Made by a program: the position numbers and the translations under genes
The notes under the pieces: generated by a model
Database searches by the model: none
What the model saw: only the letters and a program-made list of their open reading frames with translations
What the model was told of the DNA's origin: nothing
From: Nicotiana tabacum
Taxonomy: Eukaryota > Streptophyta > Magnoliopsida > Solanales > Solanaceae
Direction of reading: 5' to 3'
Assembly (NCBI RefSeq): GCF_000715075.1
Contig: NC_134096.1
Span: 117,612,698 to 117,676,697, forward strand
DNA: 64,000 bases
Shown: in pieces, positions 34,201-44,747 of the stretch
Numbering within the stretch: the stretch's first letter is position 1
Layout: each line of letters opens with the position of its first letter

Positions 34201-35330
34201 ACGAACAAAAGGTTTGTAGACTTTTGAAGTCTATTTATGGCCTCAAACAATCTTCAAGGTAGTGGTATATATGCTTTCAGAATGTTCTTGTATCCAATGA
34301 TTTTACCATGATGGATGAAGACCATTGCATTTATACCAAGAGATCAATAAACAAGCTTATGATTTAAACATTGTATGTAGATGACATACTTATAGCTGGA
34401 AATGATAAGGAGTTTATAACCGATATAAAGTCATGGTTATCATCTCAATTTGAGATGAAAGATATGGGCGAAGTTGCATATATTCTAGGAGTTAAGATTT
34501 CAAGAGATCGTCCAAAGAAACTATTGTATCTCTAACAAGAGAATTACATTAGAAAAGTTCTTGAACGATTCAATATGCAAAATAGTAGCCCAGTTGAAAC
34601 TCCTATCAGTAAAGGACATACCTTGGGAAGTCAAATGTGTCCTAAGACTCCTGAAGAGACAGAAAGAATGAGCCGAGTTCCTTATAAGAGCGCAGTCGGA
34701 AGTCTAATGTATGCTATGGTATGCACTAGACCTGATATCTGTCAAGCAGTTGGCTTGGTATGTATATATCAAACCGACCGAGGTTTAGAATATTGGCAAG
34801 TAGTAAAGAGGATCATGAGATATCTGAAGGGAACTGTTGATTATGCCCTTTGTTATCAAGGAGGCAAGGATCTGCGATTAGTTGGATACAGTGATGCTGA
34901 TCAAGGAGGAGATCTAGACGAGAGGAAGTCTACCCCGGGATATGTTTTCTTACTCAGTGATGGCGCCATATCATGGAGCAGTAAGAAACAATCATGTGTA
35001 TCACTATCTACAATGGAATCCGAATACGTGGCTCTCGCATCAGCAGCACAAGAAGTTATTTGGTTGAAAAAGTTCTTGGAGCACTTGTTGGATATCACTG
35101 AAAATACTGAACTAGTATTAGTCTACTGTGACAGTGAGGCTGCAATATCCTCCACCAAGGACCCAAAGTTTCATTGTAAAACCAAACATATAGATATCAA
35201 GTATAACTATGCGAGAGACATGGTTAGACGAAGGTAGTGAATGTGAAGTATGTGTCTACAAAAGATATGTTAGTAGATCCATTGACCAAGCCTTTGTCTA
35301 GAGTGCATTTGTGAGACACACTAGGTCTCA
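31205..35330 (+). pseudogene. Copia-1 gag-pol polyprotein
   Basis: Starts MTTASKNTVAELNKGLKLNG at 31205. Domains in order: gag (stop TGA at 31406, probably from TGG), zinc knuckle CYNCDKMGQYARDC (about 31990), protease WIVDSGATDH (about 32122), pre-integrase WHARLGH, integrase HSDICGPM..FIDDFTRFSY..RTDRGREY (32695-32920) with a stop TAA replacing Gln before NGVAERRN at 32994, RT KWVLKIKLKDDGTVERYKAR..MDVKTAFLNGELDEEIY and YVDD at about 34380, and RNase H SDADQGGD..KSTPGYVF..SKKQSCVSLSTMESEYVA. Stops also occur near 32602, 33416, 34262, 34367, 34536 and 35237. The catalytic YVDD and the integrase D, D and E residues are still encoded. Confidence 0.9.
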
Positions 35331-36413
35331 AGGCTTGCATAGACTCTGAGATACTTTATTTTGTTATTTGTTTTCTCGTGTTCACAAAACTGATGTTCTC
35401 TGATTATCAATAAAGTTGATTTACATACATACATATTTTTAATGCTGAATGTTATGTGCATTCTTTATTTTTAGTTTTTTTATTAGTACGTCGGGTAGAC
35501 AAGAGGTTGGCCTTTTCACACAGGCAACCGCCTCCTTATCTTAGTGATGTGAGGAGATGAGACATGATTTTAAGCAAAATTATCATAGGGGTAATTTGAT
35601 AGCTATTCGCTTAAAATCAAAATGTCGCTTAAACAATGGCATAAGGTCATTAGGGTGAAAAACATTCACCAAGTCTACTTTATGAGCCATATGTGAGTTA
35701 AATATGATTTTGTAGATCAAGGAACTCAAATTCAGATACTTATGGTGTCTAAATATCATCTGTACATCATTCTTTTATGAGATAAAGACATACGCACCTT
35801 GGAAAAAGGAGAAAATGTTGTAGCACATGTTTCATACCATGTGTGCTAATGTCGACCAATTGGGTTAACATAAGTCTATTCTCAACTTATTATTGTGTGA
35901 GACCCAGAGCCTTTATGATGGCTCAAGACTTTGTACCCTCAGAGACTCCAATCAGATACTTGAGACTTAGTGTGATGATAGCTATCTTAGTGTGTTTCCA
36001 AAAGACCATGTACACAGATTCGGTCTAGTGGAGCATATCTAGAAAAGCAGTCAAACTAATGTTAAAGGGATCGTGAGAAGAGGAAGATCATTGATGCAAT
36101 CTCATTTATTTGTATTCACTGGTGCACTAATTATAACTTATGAGTTATAATTGTGAATACAAGAAATAATGATATATGAGATTTTGAGACTATATCAAAT
36201 GTGATTTATATGATCTAGGGTACTGCATACTTTATGATCTACTTGTAGGTTTGCGCTCGACGAGAGGCTATATACTCCTAACAGATGTATAGCACTTAGC
36301 TCTCACAGTATGTTGGTCGCACGGTCTACTTCCCTGTATGAATGATTGAGGAGATGAGCTGGGAATATGTTTCTCAGGCTAGATGAGCACTCCCATTATG
36401 TGTGAGTGGGAGA
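35331..36413 (+). other. Copia-1 3' untranslated region
   Basis: About 1.1 kb between the end of pol and the 3' LTR with no coding frame. It contains a perfect 10-bp inverted repeat around 36129-36152 (AATTATAACT, loop tatg, AGTTATAATT). Confidence 0.65.
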
Positions 36414-36739
36414 TGTAGAAAATATTGGGTCCACCCATAAGGGGTGCTCTAAGGCCCAATAGGGTTATTAGTTAACCCTAATATTCCCTATATAATTACA
36501 CTTAGTGTGTACATTAAAAATACTTTGAGCAGTATTTTTTTACGCTTAGTCTTCTCCTACATTTAAACTAGGGTTTAGACTGTGGAATTGGGGGTTGCTT
36601 CAACACACCGTGACAACCACCGCCGACCAGTAATTCCAGCCGCGGTTCATCCGTTTTTGCTTCCGCTTCACGAAGAACAAGTTCTCGTTTTACAATTTAC
36701 GCGCTATCTAATGTGTTTAGATTATCGCGTGTTACTTCA
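36414..36739 (+). repeat. Copia-1 3' LTR
   Basis: Starts TGTAGAAAATATTGGG and ends GCGTGTTACTTCA, followed by the target duplication atttc. Confidence 0.93.
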
Positions 36740-36790
36740 ATTTCTTTCCAAGATCCATATCTAGGTGCTAACCGAATAGCGAAAACATAG

Positions 36791-36897
36791 ATTCTGGGTG
36801 CGATAGTGCTCTTTTCTCTTTTATGCAAAAAAGATCTTTTAAACTGCATACTAAATAATGTTCATTTTATTTCTGAAGGTAGAGTTCCAGTTCTTAT
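36791..36897. other. Host DNA between Tat1 and Copia-2
   Basis: Only about 107 bases of older sequence separate two independent retrotransposon insertions. The last five (cttat, 36893-36897) are the Copia-2 target duplication. Confidence 0.8.
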
Positions 36898-37972
36898 TGT
36901 TGGGATTTTAAGCTTGTGTAGCTTAAAGAGGGTGAATGAGAAATAAAGAAAAAATAAAATATTTGAGTTTCCCTTCTTGGCAAAGGGACATTGTCCCATA
37001 TTGGAGGAAGAAAAGGCTTTTGATGGTTATATATATAATTGCTCTTCTTCTAGCTCTTAAAGAGTTAAGAAGAAGGCAAGCCTTGCGCCGTCGTCGTCGT
37101 CATCGCTCGGCTCGGCTTCGGCTTCGGCTTCGGATTCGGATTCAGATAACCCATGACCCGCGAAAGGTACATGCCTCAAACTTTTTGAAAATGAGCCTCA
37201 AACTTTTAAAACAGTTATGTCATCCTCTGATTCAACATTTTAGAAAGAGATAGTCAATAGTGAGATTCAATCAATTTTGGATAACCATACATGGGAATTA
37301 GTAGAAGAAGGCAAGCCTCGCGTCGTCGTCGCTTGCTCGGCTCGGCTTCGGCTTCGGATTTGGATTTGGTCAAAGATTGATTGATTAATCTTTTTGGACA
37401 AAATTCCTTTCAATTATTTCATTAATTAATTAAATAATTAACAAAAAAATTCAATCCGGAATAACCCATGACCCGCGACCCGGTCCGGTCAGGCCCGTTT
37501 TCTTTCCCGGATTATTTTAAATTTTCCCGTAATATTTCAAAAAACCTGTTCCAACAGCCATGGCTGTTTCTGAAAGGTTGCAAACCTTTTCAGAAACAAT
37601 GCTAGCAATTCTATAAATATACTTTGAATCCCAGAATCTTTCCATACGAAATTTTCTGATCTTCTTCTTCTTCTTCTGTACAAAAATTTCAGTGTGTTTT
37701 ACCGCCTTCGAGTGGCTCGCTGTTCACCGGCATTTTGGTACCAACACTCCGGTGAGTTAAATCGTTCTATCCTGGGAGGATATATTCCAGCACCTCGGGT
37801 ACTTGAGGGGAATAATTTCCTTAAGGACACACTGTGTATTCAGTGGGCTCGATTTATTCCTATACTATTTTTTGTTTTCCAGAATCTATTTCGTTAAACA
37901 AGTATTACTAACTTTCTGTTTTGTTTTTTCAGAAAGTTTAATTGTTTATTACAGCAATACAGAATAATAACA
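36898..37972 (+). repeat. Copia-2 5' LTR, with internal duplication and RT-derived insert
   Basis: Compared with the 3' LTR it has about 235 extra bases: the block beginning gaagaaggcaagcct is present twice (about 37070 and 37304), and between the copies lie a short piece of downstream LTR (ataacccatgacccgcga, also at about 37461) and 114 bases (37186-37299) matching the RT region at 40625-40738. It also contains GTC and TTC microsatellite-like tracts. Confidence 0.9.
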
Positions 37973-38258
37973 TTTTATTTATCCCGTAAGTTACCTGTAT
38001 TTTGTTTGTGGAGATTAAAACCTGTATGGTTTTCTACTCCTTCTAATTATACTATTCTGATTTGAATATATAAAAACTTCATCAAAGTATTGAAATTCAG
38101 AAAACAATTTGAAGAACATAAAAACTTCATCGTTCTGTGAAACAGTATGTAAAAACTTCGGTTTTATTTATTATACATACTGTTTGTTGTTAATAACAAT
38201 ATTGTTTACTGTTCTGGTTTTGCCATTAATTGAACTCTTCTATTTTTTACAGTGAGAA

Positions 38259-41200
38259 ATGGCAATTGATAATGGAAATTCTTCTATGACTATTGCGGCA
38301 ACGATGATAGCCTCGTCAAGCCGGACAGCTGTTCCACCGGTAGAGAAATCGGGGAAATTTTTCGGAGCCAACTTCAAAGGATGGCAGCAAAGGGTGTTCT
38401 TCTGGCATACCACACTTGGTATACAGAAATTCACTAGTGTAGAACCTCCAGTGCCTGCTGCGGACATGCCAGACAACGAGAATTTCATGATTATTGAGGC
38501 GTGGTAGCAGGCAGATTTTCTTTGCAAAAGCTACATCTTAAGCGCTTTAGAGGATGACTTGTACAATGTGTACAGTACGATGAATACTTCGAAAGAATTA
38601 TGGGACGCACTTGAGAAGAAGTACAAGATTGAAGATGCATGCTTGAAGAAGTTCGTGGTTGCCAAGTTTCTAGACTATAAAATGATAGACAACAAAACTG
38701 TTGGAACCCAAGTTCAGGAGCTTCAACTTATTTTTCATGACCTTATTGCTGAAGGTATGGTCGTGAATGAAGCATTTCAAGTGGCTGCAATGATTGAAAA
38801 ATTGCCTCCTTCGTGGAGAGATTTCAAGAACTATCTTAAGCACAAGCGCAAAGAAATGAAGTTGGAAGATCTTGTGATTCATTTCAAGATTGAGGAAGAC
38901 AACAAAACAGCCGAGAAGAAGTCTCGTGGAAATTCAACGATCATGGGAGCTAATATCGTTGAGGAGACTGCTCCAAAAAGTAAGAAGAGAAAGAGGTCTT
39001 CTGGACAGACTAAGGAGCAGAACAAAAAGAAATTTAAGGGCAACTGCTACAATTGTGGAAAAATCGGTCACAAAGCCCTTGATTGTCGTCTCCCGAAAAA
39101 GTATAAGAAGAAGGGACATGCCAATATAGTGGTGAAGAATGATGACATTGATGATCTGTGTGCAATGCTTTCGGAATGCAACCTAGTTGGAAATCCGAAG
39201 GAGTGGTGGATTGACTCTGGAGCCACTCGACATGTTTGTGCTGTCAAGGAAGCATTTGCGACTTACTCTACTACTGGTCCCGAAGAAGAGCTTTCCATGA
39301 GAAATACTGCAACAACCAAGATTAATGGTTATGGGAAGATATTCTTGAAGATGACTTCCGGCAAGGTGTTAACGCTCAACGATGTTCTTCATGTTCCTAC
39401 TATTAGGAAGAATTTAGTTTCTACTTCTTTGCTTGTTAAGAATGGATTCAAATGTGTATTTGTTTCTGATAAAGTTGTTGTAAGCAAGAATGAAATGTAT
39501 GTTGGAAAGGGCTACCTCACAGAGGGCCTCTTCAAACTAAATATAATGGTTGTTGACAGTATGAATAAAATTTCAACTTCTTCTTATTTATTGGAGTCAA
39601 ATGATTTATGGAATATTCGTTTAGGATATGTCAATTACAAAACCTTGCGGAAGTTAATTAATTTAGAAGTATTACCTAAATTCTAGTGTAATAAATCAAA
39701 ATGTCAAATATGTATTGAATCTAAGTTTGTAAAACATCCTTATAAGTCTATTGAAAGGAATTCAAATCCTTTAGATTTAATTCATACTGACATTTGTGAT
39801 ATGAAGTCGACACCATCTCGAGGTGGGAAAAAGTATTTTATTACTTTTATTGACGATTGCACTCGATATTGTTATGTTTATTTGCTTAATAGTAAGGATG
39901 AAGCAATTGAAGCATTTAAGCAATACAAGAATAAAGTGGAGAATCAATTGAATAAAAAGATCAAAATGATTAGAAGTGATAGGGGTGGAGAATATGAATT
40001 TCCGTTTGCAGAAATATGTTCGGAATATGGAATTATCCATCAAACTACTGCACCTTAGACACCTCAATCCAATGGAATTGCGGAAAGGAAAAATCGGACA
40101 TTAAAGAAAATGATGAATTCTTTATTAATAAGTTCCGGATTACCACATAGTTTGTGGGTCGAAGCTATCCTTACAACTAACCGAATACTCAACAGTGTAC
40201 CCCACCGCAAAACGCAATCTATTCCATATGAAAAATAAAAAAGAAGAAAACCCAATTTGAAATATTTTAAAGTGTGAGGGTGTCTAGCAAAGGTACAAGT
40301 TCCTTTACCTAAAAGGGTTAAAATTAGACCGAAAACCATTGATTGCGTTTTCATTGGATATGCTACAAACAGTAAAGCATGTCAGTTTTTGGTTCATAAA
40401 TTCGATAATCCCGAAATTCACGTTAATACGGTAATTGAATCAGATAATGCTGAATTATTTGAAAGCATCTATCCGTATAAAACTGAATGTGAGTCGTTAA
40501 GTGAAAGATCTAAATGACCTCGGGAATAACCAAAGGAAAATACTCCAAGTATAGAAGATCCAAGGCGTAGCAAACGTCAAAGAACATCTACTTTCTTTGG
40601 ACCAGATTTTGTGACATTCTTGCATGAAAATGAGCCTCAAACTTTTAAAGCAGTTATGTCATCCTCTGATTCAACATTTTGGAAAGAGACAGTCAATAGT
40701 GAGATTCAATCAATTTTGGATAACCATACATGGGAATTGATAGATCTTCCTCCGGGAAATAAACCTTTAGGTTCGAAATGGATCTTTAAACGGAAAGTGA
40801 AGGCTGATGGCACTATTGACAAATATAAGGCAAGACTTGTTGTCAAAGGTTATAGACAAAAGGAAGGCCTTGATTACTTTGACACTTACTCTCTAGTAAC
40901 GAGGATAACATCTATTAGGGTGTTAGTGGCACTAGCGGCCGTGTATGGTCTTGAAATCCATCTAATGGATGTTAAAACAGCTTTCTTAAATGGAGAATTA
41001 GAGGAAGAGATTTACATGGAATAACCTGAGGGTTTTGTGGTTCCTAGTAAAGAAAAGAAAGTGTGAAAACTTGTTAAGTCTCTTTATGGACTTAAACAAG
41101 CATCCAAACAATGGCATGCCAAATTTGACCAAACAATGTTGGCAAGTGGGTTTAAAATCAACGAGCGCGACAAATGTGTTTACATTAAAAACACTCAAGG

Positions 41201-42243
41201 TCATGAAGTCATTGTTTGTTTATATGTTGATGACATATTGATAATGAGCAAAAACATGGCAGATATAAATACTACTAAGCGTATGTTGGCTAGCAAATTC
41301 GATATGAAAGACTTAGGAGTTGCTGATGTGATCTTAGGAATTAGAATTCACAAGACTCCCCAAGGTCTAGCATTATCACAGTCTCACTGCATTGAAAAGG
41401 TACTTGACAAGTTCAAGTATTTGGATTTTAAAATTGCCAAGACTCCAATTGACGTGAGTTATGCACTTCAAAAGAATGAAGGTGAAAGTGACTCACAACT
41501 GGACTATGCAAGAGTATTGGGAAGTTTGATGTATATCATGAATTGTACGCGACCAGATATAGCATGTACTATTAGTAAACCGAGTCGGTTTACAAGTAAT
41601 CCCAATCACATATATTGGATGGCAATGAAATGAGTTTTGGATGACAATGAAATGAGTTTTGGGTTATCTCAAACATACCCAAAATTATGCTTTGCATTAT
41701 AACAAATATCCCCCCGTGATCGAGGGATATAATGATACAAATTGGATCACTGGATCATCTGAAGTTAAATCCACGAGTGGATATGTTTTCACAATTGGGG
41801 GTGGAGCAGTGTCTTGGAAATCATCCAAACAAACATGCATCGCCCGTTCTACAATGGAATCTGAATTCATAGCTTTAGATAAGGCCGGTGAAGAAGCTGA
41901 ATGGCTCCGGAATTTCTTGGAAGATATTCCATTTTGGCCCAAACCTTTGGCACCTATTTGTATACATTGTGATAGTCAAGCGGCAATAGGCAGGGCAGGG
42001 AGCGTTATGTATAACGGAAAATCTCGTCATATACGACGGAGACACAATACAGTTAGACAACTACTCTCTAGTGGTATTATCACAATTGACTACGTAAAGT
42101 CAAGAGATAACGTGTCGGATCCACTTACAAAAGGACTATCTAGAGAGGCAGTTGAAAGATCATCAAAGGGAATGTGGTTAAGGTCTAGGACAAGTCATCA
42201 TGGCAGTAACTCTACCTACCAGACTGGAGATCCCACGAGCTAG
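38259..42243 (+). pseudogene. Copia-2 gag-pol polyprotein
   Basis: Starts MAIDNGNSSMTIAATMIASS. Gag with KLEDLVIHFKIEE-type sequence follows, then zinc knuckle CYNCGKIGHKALDC (about 39045), protease WWIDSGATRHVC (39206), integrase HTDICDM..FIDDCTRYCYVY..RSDRGGEYE..NGIAERKN (39784-40095), RT SKWIFKRKVKADGTIDKYKAR..MDVKTAFLNGELEEEIYME (40778-41024), YVDDILI (about 41224) and RNase [31 protein letters not shown] (from 41659). Stops: TAG 38505, TAG near 39684, TAG near 40056, several at 40230-40320, TAA near 41022, TGA near 41063. A 22-bp tandem duplication at 41617-41660 shifts the frame between RT and RNase H. Related to Tnt1-type polyproteins. Confidence 0.9.
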
Positions 42244-42802
42244 GTTCAAAGAGATCAAACAAAATTATGAATGACGATTCAACATTGTCAAATAACTCAA
42301 CCCATTCTCGTGACGAAGACAATGTTCAGAAATCGAGGTAAAGCATTAAGGCTTTTTGATGAGTCAACAAAGCTTAAAGGTTTTTTAATGATTTGCTAAG
42401 TCTGACAGGATATGACCAGATAGTGTGTCTATAGGATTACATGCGTAGAAATCACCTATGTGAGTGTGAAGTGTAAGCCGCTTCAAGGGGAATGAAAGTA
42501 AAGGCCCATTCTCTAAGCACTCATGAAATCAGGCGGTGTTCATAGCTGAAACGAACACAACTGTGAGAACCATAAATGGTTAAGGATTGATTGTGTGACT
42601 TATGTTGTCTAGGTATACAACAAAGCTCGACGGTTCAAAGATATCAAATCTACTGATTGACCGAGTATATCCGATATAAATTCACTACGAAAAGTTCAAA
42701 GGGAAACCTACTTATCCAGATGCAATTAATTCTTGCATGTAAAACACACACGCGTCCGTGCATTCCTTTATTTTATAGCCATTCTCCATTCATGCGGGGG
42801 AT
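42244..42802 (+). other. Copia-2 3' untranslated region
   Basis: Non-coding element sequence ending in the polypurine tract at about 42794-42801. Confidence 0.7.
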
Positions 42803-43654
42803 TGTTGAGATTTTAAGCTTGTGTAGCTTAAAGACGGTGAATGAGAAATGGAGGGAAAATGAAATATTTGAGTTTCCCTCCTTGCAAAGGGACATTGTCC
42901 CATATTGGAGGAAGAAAAAGCTTTTGATGGGTATATATATAATTGCTCTTCTTCTAGCTCTTAAAGAGTTAAGAAGAAGGCAAGCCTCGCGCCGTCGTCG
43001 TCGTCGCTCGCTCGGCTCGATTTCGGCTTCGGCTTCGGATTTGGTCAAAGATTGATTGGTTAATCTTTTTGGACAAAATTTCTTTCAATTATTTAATTAA
43101 TTAATTAAACAATTAACGAAAAAATTCAATCCAGAATAACCCATGATTCGCGATCCGGTCCGGTCAGGCCCGTTTTCTTTTCTGGATTATTTTAAATTTT
43201 CCCGTAATATTTCAAACAACCTGTTCCAACAGCCATGACTGTTTCTGAAAGGTTGCAAACCTTTTCAGAAACAATGCCAACAACTCTATAAATGTACTTT
43301 GAAACCCAGAATCTTTCCTTACGAAATTTTCTGATCTTCTTCTTCTTCTTCTGCACAAAAATTCCAGTGTGTTTTACAGCCTTCGAGTGGCTCGCTGTTC
43401 ACCGACGTTTTGGTACCAACACTCCGGTGAGTTAAATTGTTCTATCCTGGGAAGATATATTCCAGCACCCCGGATACTTGAGGGGAATAATTTCCTTAAG
43501 GACACACTGTGTATTCAGTGAGCTCTATTTATTCCTATACTGATTTTCCAGAATTTATTTCGTTAAATAAGTATTACTAACTGTCTGTTTTGTTTATATA
43601 TTTCAGAAAGTTTAATGGTTTAATTGTTTAGTTGAGCGATACAGATTTATAACA
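42803..43654 (+). repeat. Copia-2 3' LTR
   Basis: 852 bp with a single gaagaaggcaagcct block and no RT-derived insert. It therefore shows the undisturbed LTR structure. Confidence 0.93.
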
Positions 43655-43659
43655 CTTAT

Positions 43660-44290
43660 GACCTATTTAATCATCATTTGTTATGTGATTCAACTTTCCA
43701 GCAAATTACCGTTCAGTTATTTCCAATATTATAGTTGGCAATGTATTGTTCTCATTTCGTGTTCCGGTAAAATATCCGTATACACCTGTGCTGAGGAACA
43801 GGATAATAGAAAAATGATGCTCATGATGTCTGCTCCACTCTACATGGAAGAAATAAAAGAAGAACAAACAATGTTACAAGAGTGACATTTTACTCACATA
43901 CCAAGTATTTAATTTAATTAGAATTAAAACTAAATGCTTTTGATTTTTCAAATGTTTTGTTGTCCTTGTTAAAATATGCATCATCAATCGGTGAATGACA
44001 TCAAGATAGAATAGAATATGAATGCAAAAAGATATATTATCCTGCTCGTTATCAGATGGATCGAGTTAAAAATCAGTTTCCAGATTCGTATCAAATAAAA
44101 TGATATTGTTTCGTAATAATAGTATCTTTTTTGGTTGATTTTGCATAAGATTGAATATCAATAGATTTGGATCATATCTTGTACTTTTGCTTTTTTGTCC
44201 TTCTGCCGTCATTGAACAGCCGAGGGAATTAAGAACCAATGCAGATTCTCATGAAGGGTATCTTGCAATGGATATTGAAATTTGACGTTA
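43660..44290 (+). other. Exon-like remnants in host DNA (low confidence)
   Basis: Two stretches have coding character: AEEQDNRKMMLMMSAPLYMEEIKEEQTMLQE ending at a TGA at 43883, in pieces open from 43658, and PRELRTNADSHEGYLAMDIEI followed by a stop at about 44285, preceded by an acceptor-like ...cattgaacag. I do not recognise the protein. They could be the tail of a gene interrupted by Copia-2, or chance. Confidence 0.2.
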
Positions 44291-44439
44291 ATTAGCTCTA
44301 GATTTTTCAGTATTCTTTAGCTGTTAGTTACATTTTTAACTTTTATAACAAAGATTTTTCTAGTCATTTGACCAGAAAATAGGGCAAAGTGTTTCTAAAT
44401 TTGATTTTCTTCTGCTGCTCTCGGCACGGAGTACTTTTG

Positions 44440-44549
44440 AGTTTGTTTGAGTTTGACTAATATCAAAATAGCTTTTAAGCTAAGTGTTTTTAAGCCAAAA
44501 CAACTTAAAATAAGCCAAAAATAATACATTGGTCTACCCCAACTTAGAG
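44440..44549. mobile_element. Partial hAT-like MITE fragment
   Basis: Contains AGCTTTTAAGCTAAGTGTTTTTAAGCC-type sequence like the MITE at about 46150-46350. Ends not defined. Confidence 0.35.
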
Positions 44550-44747
44550 CTCGTTTGGATTAGCTCAGAAAAATATTTTTAAGTGCTGAAACTAATTTTT
44601 TAATTAAGCATTTACGCGTTTAGATAGACGCGCTGAAAATAATAATAAGCAGTTGATGTGTTTGGTAGAAAAGTGCTGATAAGCCGTTCTTTTATTAAAA
44701 TGACTAAATTACCTTTAATTTTTTTTAATAAAAGATTATAAATTAAA

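Larger units (their letters stand above)
29163..36739 (+). mobile_element. Copia-1 LTR retrotransposon nested in the Tat1 LTR
   Basis: LTRs at 29163-29493 (331 bp) and 36414-36739 (326 bp), TG...CA, with a perfect 5-bp duplication atttc at 29158-29162 and 36740-36744. By hand alignment the LTRs differ by about 15 substitutions plus two short indels, roughly 4-5 percent. The primer site tgatatcagagcc follows the 5' LTR and a purine-rich gagtgggaga precedes the 3' LTR. Domain order gag, protease, integrase, RT, RNase H is that of Ty1/copia. Several stops make it non-autonomous. Confidence 0.93.
19158..36785 (-). mobile_element. Tat1: Ty3/gypsy (Tat-type) LTR retrotransposon, interrupted by a copia element
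   Basis: Order on the minus strand: 5' LTR (28774-29162 plus 36745-36785), primer site, gag, protease, RT, RNase H, second RNase H, integrase, tandem repeat, antisense gene, 3' LTR stub (19158-19207). The pentamer catag flanks both ends (19153-19157 and 36786-36790), although the right LTR then ends AAAA rather than CA, perhaps by loss of one CA. The primer site TTTGGCGCCCACCGTGGGGC, a second RNase H and an extra antisense ORF are features of the Tat lineage. Multiple frameshifts, a plastid DNA insert and loss of nearly all the 3' LTR show that it is dead. Without the nested copia it is about 10 kb. Confidence 0.88.
36898..43654 (+). mobile_element. Copia-2 LTR retrotransposon
   Basis: 5' LTR 36898-37972 (1075 bp), 3' LTR 42803-43654 (852 bp), both beginning TGTTG(G/A)GATTTTAAGC and ending ATAACA, with a perfect 5-bp duplication cttat at 36893-36897 and 43655-43659. 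A polypurine tract gcggggga precedes the 3' LTR. The 5' LTR is longer because it holds a duplicated LTR segment and a piece of RT coding sequence. A primer site complementary to a familiar tRNA is not evident right after the 5' LTR. Confidence 0.93.

Noticed and set aside
36898..43654. Pararetrovirus-like insertion
   Set aside because: Paired LTRs, a 5-bp TSD and the copia order integrase before RT identify it as a Ty1/copia element; no coat or movement protein motif was seen anywhere in the window.
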